From NCBI GenBank assembly GCA_937906795.1, contig CALCUQ010000376.1, positions 1 to 5,092 on the forward strand: a stretch of DNA of 5,092 bases, read 5' to 3'. This document shows positions 1 through 5,092 of this stretch, piece after piece. Each line of letters begins with the position of its first letter. The stretch's first letter is position 1. Under the pieces are notes generated by a model, which was given only the letters and a program-made list of their open reading frames with translations, searched no databases and had not been told where the DNA came from. The position numbers and the translations under genes are program-made. The stretch is from an uncultured Bacteroidales bacterium (lineage in GTDB: Bacteria > Bacteroidota > Bacteroidia > Bacteroidales > UBA932).

Positions 1-491
1 AGGGGAATGAATTTTCCAACTTCAAAGGCACTCGGTTTGAAAGGACGGGCAACATACCGGTACAGCGGCCTTCTATACAAAGGATTTTCAACAGGTTTGA
101 GTTTCATACTTACTGTAAAATGCCCCATATTCTCCAACATTACCTTTGCATACCTTACAGTATCCGCACCACCTCCAGGTGTAAATCCTACAGTCACCTT
201 CTCTGCATATTCATATCCATCCTCGTCAGAGCCGTATGCGATTCTCCACTTCCCGTAATCTTCAGAAGCAATCTCCTTCTCCTGCCCTCCTGCATACTCC
301 TTCACCTCAAATCTGAGTGTATACTTGCCGCCTTTCAGGCACGAGATATCAAACGGATAAACTTTGTACCCCTCGGCCTCCAGCAGCTGGACATAATCCT
401 GCAACGATGCATCAATCCTCTTTACCTCCTGGGCATAGGAATGGAATGTACACCCCATAAGCAATGCAATTGCAAACAATACCTTTTTCAT
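1..491 (-). CDS. Small exported protein, DUF5041-like, 3'-truncated by the window edge
   Basis: An open frame starts at ATG 491-489 and runs without a stop for 163 codons to the left edge. The N-terminus MKKVLFAIALLMGCTFHSYAQ is an export signal. The likeliest cleavage is by signal peptidase I after SYA; the LMGC at residues 11-14 is a poor lipobox because Met sits at -2, but lipidation cannot be excluded. The mature part continues with VKRIDASLQDYVQLLEAEGY, a beta-rich centre, AEKVTVGFTPGG (96-107), a VRYAKVMLENMGHF strand (112-125) and a basic aromatic stretch RRPLYRYVARPFKPSAF (140-156). This order resembles Bacteroides DUF5041 proteins of about 200 residues as I remember them. That assignment is tentative and the function is unknown. 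It begins 10 nt after the MG2/plug-like gene's stop, with leader TTTTACAGAT and no Shine-Dalgarno, so it is probably translated from the same transcript. Its role in the envelope assembly is inferred from position alone. Confidence 0.8.
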   Translation of the reverse strand, partial: MKKVLFAIALLMGCTFHSYAQEVKRIDASLQDYVQLLEAEGYKVYPFDISCLKGGKYTLRFEVKEYAGGQEKEIASEDYGKWRIAYGSDEDGYEYAEKVTVGFTPGGGADTVRYAKVMLENMGHFTVSMKLKPVENPLYRRPLYRYVARPFKPSAFEVGKFIP

Positions 492-501
492 ATCTGTAAA
501 A

Positions 502-2148
502 TTAAAACTCCTCCATCGCAAAGACTCCCTTTCCTTTTCCCTGCAATCCTTCCACCACAATCCTGAACTTCCCTTTATACAGCGGCAGTACGCAGTCTAA
601 TTCAAACTCTTCCCCTGCCGGAATCTCCACTACCGGGTTCCAGTAGATTGTGGAGAGGAAGTTGGGATATGCAGCCCCAGACACAGCCTGTCCGCCGTAA
701 AAGGCCTCGGGCCAACTTACTCCGTTGAAATCCACAATGCTCACATTGCGCGGAAGCCTTATGCCACCCATATCCCCCTTGTAGGTTACAAAGTTCACCA
801 CGCCGTCATAAATGAAATGGTTGAGCATATATCTCTGTGGATACACCACAATCTGTTTCACCAACTGCTGTCCAAGCCCCAGAATAGCAGAGTGGTCACC
901 TACAGGAACCCCGTCTACCAATGCCAGGCAGCGCCCCTGGGTCTCCCAAAGCACCTTCAGTTCCATATTCCCCTCTACGCGCCTCACCCTCACAAAATCC
1001 ACATACTCCCTCAAGACCTCCTCAAGATTCGAAAATCTGGTATACTCATCCAATTTATATACCAAAGGTTCCGTATCACCTGCAAACCCTTTATACTTTA
1101 TACGGAGCATATCAAACAGGGTATCCGCTTCAAACCTACGGGAAATCTGCATCCGCCTCCCCCTCTCCTGCAGAGCCTTCTCCATTGCCGGAGAAATCCC
1201 AAGCGGAGGAATATCAGCCACAACCCTGCTGTAATTCTTCTCCACTACCTCAACATCATAGGCCATTGAGGTATCCCTGGCAGTTGCCCCCTCCGCCACA
1301 CTCCTGCTGTCCTCCAGAACCTCAAAAACCAGATCCCTGTTCCCCATAATATTTCCGGTATGGAACACCACAGTGCCATCCTCCCCAATCCTGTTCACAT
1401 ACACATCATCCGCATTTCCCATAGCACTCATATACAGCCATTTTCCGGCAGCACTGCTTCCATCTCGCCCCTTAACCTTTACAGTAACAACCTCACCTGA
1501 GTAATCCACCTCCCCAACACCCTCAAAATCCCCTCTTCTCTCCAACAAAGAAGCCTCATTGTAGCTTCCCGACAATTCTTCCAGTTCATCCACGTGATAC
1601 ACAGAAACACTCACCTGTAAAGCCTCATCCCCTGTATTCCCAACAACAACAGGGAGCAGCCCACTCTTCTCCTTCCCCACACGTATGGCAACATCCCCAC
1701 TTTCTGCAGCAGCCTCTCTGCCGTCTCTGCCTGAAGCCGCAACAACCCCATCCTTAACCTTTGCCGCACTGAGAGTATTGAAAACAGAGATAACTTTACC
1801 GTTGAACTCCCCTTTGGAATCCCCTCCAGAACTTCTGGTAAAGGAGACAATGGAATAATTGCCGGTAGCAAAAGAGAACGGAATCCTGAACCTGCCTGCT
1901 CCCCTCCCATCAATCAGCGCCACCTTGGAAGTTGCAGCAACTCCGTCATTTGAAACAAACTGCAGATACGCCACATCACTCAACCCGGAATATTTCCCGG
2001 AATCCCCCTCCATACAATACACACTGTACCAGATATCCTCACCCGCCACATAAATATCCTTGTCAGTTGAGACATAAACACGCTCCTGCCCCAAAAGAAC
2101 TCCCCACTGGAGCAGAAGCATCATTGAAATATATAAACCTTTCCTCAT
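502..2148 (-). CDS. Secreted MG2-domain / TonB plug-like domain protein
   Basis: This 548-residue exported protein has a signal peptide at about residues 1-20 (MRKG, a hydrophobic core, cleavage near LLGQE). Residues 22-105 (VYVSTDKDIYVAGEDIW at 24-40) look like the MG2 domain of alpha-2-macroglobulin-like proteins. A beta-rich middle at about 150-300 probably holds one or two more immunoglobulin-like or macroglobulin-like domains. Residues 360-465 resemble a TonB receptor plug: YKLDEYTRF, an EEVLREYV helix, ALVDGVPVGD (409-418), VKQIVVYPQRY (430-440) and DGVVNFVTYKGD (448-459). A final beta domain contains IYWNPVV (501-507) and KGKFRIVVEGL. No beta-barrel follows, so it is not itself a receptor. 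No thioester CxEQ motif is seen, so macroglobulin-type covalent trapping is unlikely. Proteins of this layout occur in Bacteroidota beside TonB-receptor/DUF4249 genes, and their function is not established. The start at 2148 follows an AT-rich leader with no Shine-Dalgarno, 11 nt after the previous stop. The coding strand is unusually G-rich. Confidence 0.85.
   Translation of the reverse strand: MRKGLYISMMLLLQWGVLLGQERVYVSTDKDIYVAGEDIWYSVYCMEGDSGKYSGLSDVAYLQFVSNDGVAATSKVALIDGRGAGRFRIPFSFATGNYSIVSFTRSSGGDSKGEFNGKVISVFNTLSAAKVKDGVVAASGRDGREAAAESGDVAIRVGKEKSGLLPVVVGNTGDEALQVSVSVYHVDELEELSGSYNEASLLERRGDFEGVGEVDYSGEVVTVKVKGRDGSSAAGKWLYMSAMGNADDVYVNRIGEDGTVVFHTGNIMGNRDLVFEVLEDSRSVAEGATARDTSMAYDVEVVEKNYSRVVADIPPLGISPAMEKALQERGRRMQISRRFEADTLFDMLRIKYKGFAGDTEPLVYKLDEYTRFSNLEEVLREYVDFVRVRRVEGNMELKVLWETQGRCLALVDGVPVGDHSAILGLGQQLVKQIVVYPQRYMLNHFIYDGVVNFVTYKGDMGGIRLPRNVSIVDFNGVSWPEAFYGGQAVSGAAYPNFLSTIYWNPVVEIPAGEEFELDCVLPLYKGKFRIVVEGLQGKGKGVFAMEEF
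754..1071 (-). other. Stand-alone TonB plug-like domain
   Basis: This part of the MG2/plug-like protein (about residues 360-465) carries the plug-like order of elements: a helix (EEVLREYV), the LVDGVPVGD loop, a strand with VKQIVVYPQRY, and a closing strand DGVVNFVTYKGD. In SusC-like receptors the corresponding segments read like an x-x-x-DGVP loop and a G-x-x-x-x-T-K-K-G closing strand. The domain boundaries are approximate and rest on motif recognition only. Confidence 0.65.
1834..2085 (-). other. MG2-like N-terminal domain
   Basis: Residues 22-105 of the MG2/plug-like protein start directly after the signal peptide. They contain the TDKDIYVAGEDIWYSVYC stretch, which matches the MG2 pattern of a Tyr followed by a Gly-Glu before a strand, then SDVAYLQFVSNDG and the GRGAGRFRIPFSFATGNYSIVSFT strand pair. 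The MG2 assignment comes from pattern recognition and was not confirmed by a profile search. Confidence 0.65.
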
Positions 2149-2159
2149 AAACTTATATT

Positions 2160-3365
2160 TTACCTTGGCCAGAAATCAGGTCTGGTGCTGTTGGAATACA
2201 CCCTGCAGTCTGTACATTTTTCGAGGGCCCAATATGCCTCATCTCTCTTTTCGCCATTGAATCTTACCGGCCTGTAGCCTTGCGTATAGTAAGCCGGCCA
2301 CAAATGTTTGGGAATCTCATCAGGCTTCTGTGTGGGCGCAAACTCAGGAACCAGTTCCTCCTTACATTCAGTTGAATATATCTTCTCCCCATTCCAATCT
2401 ATAAAAACCCTCTTCTGAGAAACCGTAGATACATTCACATACCCTATCACACTCTCTCCAGGATGTGTGGCACTCTCCAGATTCCCCCTAACCTCGCTTG
2501 GCTGCGGACCAAACAGGCCACCTGTTCCGGATGTATTCTTCTTTATATTCTCCCAATAGATATACCCCTCCTTGTCCAATGCCGTCTGATACACCATTAT
2601 GGCATACAATCCCATAAGCCTGGTATCCGTATTGGGAATATCATTCACAACAGATTTATAGATTACAGCACCGGAAAGCTTTTCCGTATTCGCAATATAA
2701 GTCCCGGACGACTCCGCTTTTGAATAACAATATTTCTTCTCCAAGGACTCCTGCAGTCCCAGTTTACTCATTGTCCCGCTCTTTGTATCAAACGCCAGTT
2801 CCGCCGGATACACCGCATCACTCTCCCAATCCTCTGAATACTCCCATTTGCAATAAAGTGCCCCTCCGGTATTGTTGCCCCTCGTATAAGCCTCATCATT
2901 ATGGGTGGTTACCTCAATCCTGGCATAACTCCTGTCATCCGCAACTGAATATGTGATGCTGTCTATTGGCGGAGAAACCAGCACACTCTTGTAGGCAGAA
3001 AGATACTCTCCCCTCCCCGGAATGGAAACCCCAAGCCTGTACCTCCCCTGCAGCCCCAGATCCCTGGTATCAACCTCAAACTCATTCATCCCGTCATCAA
3101 CCATTCTTCCCGACAGAACTTCCCCCGTTTCTCCCTCAACCCACACACTGGCCCCCAATGGGACAACCTCTTCCTCCTCTGTAAGTGACTGGGTAAGCCC
3201 CACTTTTACACGGGTAATCCCTCCAACAATGATATCCCCGTCTATAACCACCAGAGGAGAATCCAATCCCTGAATATCCCCATCCTCGGGCTCATAATCA
3301 TACACACAGCCTGCCGCCACTGCCAGCAGCACCATTACAAATATCCTATACAAATTCTTCATCAT
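2160..3365 (-). CDS. DUF4249-type outer-membrane lipoprotein
   Basis: This is a full-length lipoprotein of about 400 residues. It starts at one of two adjacent ATGs (3365 or 3362); Shine-Dalgarno spacing favours 3362. A short basic start, a hydrophobic core and the lipobox AVAAGC give lipidation at Cys20. The mature N-terminus (CVYDYEPEDGD) is acidic, like the export signals that send Bacteroidota lipoproteins to the cell surface. Family signs in order are an early beta region with VVIDGDI and a V-rich strand (39-60), a SPPIDSITYS strand (131-140), CKWEYSEDWE (172-181), an aromatic helix-like stretch LMGLYAIMVYQ (250-260) with YIYWENIKKNTSGTGGLFGPQP (268-289), then VRGNLES and GESVIGYV (292-310), and a C-terminal CTDCRVYSNSTRPDFW (384-399). 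This pattern and length match my recollection of DUF4249, a family of unknown biochemical function that often follows TonB-dependent receptors. The inferred role is a surface partner of the receptor, by analogy with SusD. It has no SusD-like sequence features. An in-frame TAA at 2162-2160 leaves 11 nt before the next gene. Confidence 0.88.
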   Translation of the reverse strand: MMKNLYRIFVMVLLAVAAGCVYDYEPEDGDIQGLDSPLVVIDGDIIVGGITRVKVGLTQSLTEEEEVVPLGASVWVEGETGEVLSGRMVDDGMNEFEVDTRDLGLQGRYRLGVSIPGRGEYLSAYKSVLVSPPIDSITYSVADDRSYARIEVTTHNDEAYTRGNNTGGALYCKWEYSEDWESDAVYPAELAFDTKSGTMSKLGLQESLEKKYCYSKAESSGTYIANTEKLSGAVIYKSVVNDIPNTDTRLMGLYAIMVYQTALDKEGYIYWENIKKNTSGTGGLFGPQPSEVRGNLESATHPGESVIGYVNVSTVSQKRVFIDWNGEKIYSTECKEELVPEFAPTQKPDEIPKHLWPAYYTQGYRPVRFNGEKRDEAYWALEKCTDCRVYSNSTRPDFWPR

Positions 3366-3369
3366 CCAG

Positions 3370-3376
3370 CCTCCTA
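3370..3376 (-). promoter_or_regulatory. Strong Shine-Dalgarno overlapping the receptor stop codon
   Basis: On the minus strand the sequence reads TAGGAGGCTGGATGATG. The receptor's TAG stop shares its AG with a perfect AGGAGG Shine-Dalgarno. The spacing is 4 nt to the first ATG (3365) and 7 nt to the second (3362), so the second ATG is the better placed start. The arrangement suggests translational coupling between the receptor and the lipoprotein. Neither of the two downstream genes has such a motif. Confidence 0.7.
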
Positions 3377-5092
3377 AAATTTAAAGTTGAAGTTAACATA
3401 CGGGATAGGGGCTCCAAAGATACAGAGCTTGTGTCCCTTAACCTGCCCTTCGCTGTTGGTGTCAAAATAGATGGAATAGACATTCTTCCTTCCGGTAATG
3501 TTATATACTCCTACCGTAAACGAGAAGTGGGTGAATGCCCTCAGCTTGTGGGTAGGCTCAAAGTTCATTGCAGCATCTATCCTGAAGTAGTCCGGAATCC
3601 TGTGGCCGTTCCTCCCCGAATAATAGAGTTTGTAGCCTCCGTCATATTCATATTTGGCCACCGGTATGGTTATTGGCCTGCCGGTTGAGTAGTCGCCGTT
3701 TACAGAGAGGCTGATCCTCTGGGTGAACTTATAGTTGGCCACAAGTTTTACATCGTGCGGTTTGTCATATGCGGCATCGTACCACTTGCCTCCATTTATG
3801 GCCATATCTCCACGGTCCCCAACCTCACGGAGCCTTGTGCGCGACCACGTGTAGGCAAGCCAGCCGTTCAACTTTCCAAGAGGTTTCTTGAGCATAAGTT
3901 CAACTCCGTAGGCCTCTCCCTGGGTCTCCACCACATCCTCTGCAAGGTTGCTGTTCATAACCAGCACCGCTCCGCTCTTGTAATCAAGATAGTGGTCCAT
4001 CTTCTTGTAGTACCCCTCCACTGAGGCCTCCACCTTATTCTGGAACAAGTTGGCATAGAATCCTCCGGCTGCCTGCCACCCCTGCTGCGGCCTTATATCC
4101 TTATCACTGAGTTTCCAGATGTCTGTAGGGGACATTGCAGTGGTGTTGGACAACATATGTATATACTGGCTCAGGCTGTTGAACCCTGCCTTGAACGAAA
4201 TGTCCTGGGTTATCATTGCCCTTCCGCTCACCCTTATCTCCGGATTGCTGTAGGTTTTCCCGTCTGAAATGAATACAGAGTACCTCAATCCATAATCCAC
4301 AAAGAACCGGTCCGAGAGGTTCCAGCTGTGGCTCAGGTAGGCTGCCCCCTCCAGAGCCTTCTCAGTTGGAAGAATATTGGGAACAACAAAGGACTCCTCC
4401 CCGTATGGAAGGTAACTTCCCGGTGAGAGGTTGTAGTTGATGGCATCAACTCCGTAGGTAAGGGTGTGGTCATTTCCCAAAAGGGATTTGACCTTAAGTT
4501 TGCCGTATCCCTGCCTTATCTTGAACGACATCTCGTATGAGTTAACCGGATTGTATTTGTCGTATGTGGCATAACTGTACATATCGTAGCCGGCAGAGAG
4601 TTCCAGTTTGTGCTTCTCGTGGAAATTGTATCTCCATTTTATGGAGGCGTTGCCGTTGTTGTAGCGGTAACTGGTGTCTGCACTGAACTTGAAGGCATCT
4701 ATGGAGTAATAGCCGTTCAGGTGGATGGAGTTCTTTTCGTTGAACCTGTGGGTGAGCCCTGCGGTTACATCGTAGAAGGAGGCGGTTCCCTCATTATATT
4801 CACTGCTTTCGGGAAGCAGACCCAGCAGCCAGTCTGAATAGGTGGCCCTGGCCCCTACTATAAAGGAGGTCTTTGGGGTTATAGGCCCCTCTATGTGCCC
4901 TCTGGCAGTGAGGAGGCCAACACCCAGTGAGCCGGTGATGTTCTTGTTGTTTCCCTCCCTGCTGTTCACATCCAGTACGGAGGAGATTCTGCCGCCGTAT
5001 TCTACCGGGATGGAACTTTTGTAGAGTTCTATATCACTTACAATATCGGGATTAAAGCCTGAGAACATTCCAAACAGATGGAACGGGTTATA
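3374..5092 (-). CDS. TonB-dependent outer-membrane receptor, 5'-truncated by the window edge
   Basis: This is the C-terminal 572 residues of a TonB-dependent receptor, an outer-membrane beta-barrel that imports a ligand using energy passed on by TonB-ExbBD. The reading frame is open to the right edge, so the Met at 5068 is internal and not the start. The first residues seen (YNPFHLFG, then PDIVSDIELYKSS and EYGGRISSVLDV, about residues 1-42) are the end of the plug domain in the form usual for Bacteroidota receptors. The rest alternates short aromatic and polar strands typical of a 22-strand barrel, and the protein ends NFNFKF with the terminal Phe expected of a BAM-assembled barrel. The signal peptide, TonB box, any carboxypeptidase-regulatory-like domain and the plug N-terminus lie outside the window. 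It is the first gene seen in a tight operon, and its stop codon overlaps the ribosome-binding site of the next gene. The pairing with a DUF4249-type gene is common in Bacteroidota. The substrate is unknown. The family call is firm; any specificity call would be a guess. Confidence 0.95.
   Translation of the reverse strand, partial: YNPFHLFGMFSGFNPDIVSDIELYKSSIPVEYGGRISSVLDVNSREGNNKNITGSLGVGLLTARGHIEGPITPKTSFIVGARATYSDWLLGLLPESSEYNEGTASFYDVTAGLTHRFNEKNSIHLNGYYSIDAFKFSADTSYRYNNGNASIKWRYNFHEKHKLELSAGYDMYSYATYDKYNPVNSYEMSFKIRQGYGKLKVKSLLGNDHTLTYGVDAINYNLSPGSYLPYGEESFVVPNILPTEKALEGAAYLSHSWNLSDRFFVDYGLRYSVFISDGKTYSNPEIRVSGRAMITQDISFKAGFNSLSQYIHMLSNTTAMSPTDIWKLSDKDIRPQQGWQAAGGFYANLFQNKVEASVEGYYKKMDHYLDYKSGAVLVMNSNLAEDVVETQGEAYGVELMLKKPLGKLNGWLAYTWSRTRLREVGDRGDMAINGGKWYDAAYDKPHDVKLVANYKFTQRISLSVNGDYSTGRPITIPVAKYEYDGGYKLYYSGRNGHRIPDYFRIDAAMNFEPTHKLRAFTHFSFTVGVYNITGRKNVYSIYFDTNSEGQVKGHKLCIFGAPIPYVNFNFKF

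Larger units (their letters stand above)
1..5092 (-). other. Interior of a single operon of four envelope genes
   Basis: Four genes in the same direction are separated by 8, 11 and 10 nt. The gaps are too short for a promoter or a hairpin terminator, and none is seen. Every downstream product carries an export signal, and the first is an outer-membrane receptor, so the operon encodes a set of cell-envelope proteins. The promoter and any regulator lie to the right of the window, and the end of the transcript lies to the left. Confidence 0.85.

Noticed and set aside
492..501. Promoter or terminator between the MG2/plug-like gene and the small gene
   Set aside because: The gap is 10 nt with no room for a hairpin or for -33/-7 elements. 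Transcription from upstream is the simpler reading.
7..566. Two + strand open frames (7-258 and 120-566)
   Set aside because: They are antisense to the small exported protein, whose minus frame has a signal peptide, a start 10 nt after the previous stop and no internal stop.
812..1349. Three overlapping + strand open frames of 140-150 codons
   Set aside because: They lie opposite the MG2/plug-like gene, are Pro/Ser/His-rich low-complexity translations, have no family features, and exist because the + strand here is C-rich and poor in stops.
1611..1913. A second minus-strand open frame of 100 codons
   Set aside because: It lies inside the MG2/plug-like gene in another frame. The enclosing frame has clear domain motifs on both sides of it.
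2160..3365. SusD-family identity for the lipoprotein
   Set aside because: There is no helical TPR-like SusD pattern. The protein is beta-rich and ends with the CxxC/PDFW signature that fits DUF4249.
5066..5068. Met at 5068 as the receptor start
   Set aside because: The frame continues upstream with YNPFHLFG, which is part of the conserved plug, so this Met is internal and the gene is cut by the window edge.
1..5092. RNA genes, CRISPR arrays, insertion sequences, direct repeats
   Set aside because: None was seen. The window is fully occupied by four coding regions.

Overview
The window looks like a piece of a Bacteroidota (probably Bacteroidales) chromosome. The main evidence is gene content. 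A TonB-dependent receptor of the Bacteroidota type is followed by a DUF4249-type lipoprotein and then by a secreted protein combining an MG2-like (alpha-2-macroglobulin-like) domain with a TonB plug-like domain. Two of the three downstream start codons have AT-rich leaders without a Shine-Dalgarno sequence, and Arg is mostly encoded by AGG/AGA, which also fits. Genus cannot be decided from this sequence.

All four genes lie on the minus strand, so transcription runs from right to left. From the right edge: (1) 5092-3374, a TonB-dependent outer-membrane receptor that is missing its N-terminus (signal peptide, any carboxypeptidase-regulatory-like domain and most of the plug); (2) 3365-2160, a DUF4249-type lipoprotein; (3) 2148-502, a 548-residue MG2/plug-like secreted protein; (4) 491-1, a small secreted protein that runs off the left edge and resembles the DUF5041 group. 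The gaps between genes are only 8, 11 and 10 nt. There is no non-coding stretch longer than this, and no terminator or promoter is visible. The set is therefore almost certainly the interior of one operon that extends beyond both edges.

Inferred working model: the receptor forms a TonB-driven channel in the outer membrane. The DUF4249 lipoprotein is probably its surface-exposed partner, in a role analogous to SusD next to SusC. The MG2/plug-like protein and the small secreted protein would be accessory parts of the same envelope assembly. No enzyme, regulator or transport-specificity gene lies inside the window, so the substrate cannot be named. No RNA genes, mobile elements, CRISPR arrays or notable DNA repeats were seen.
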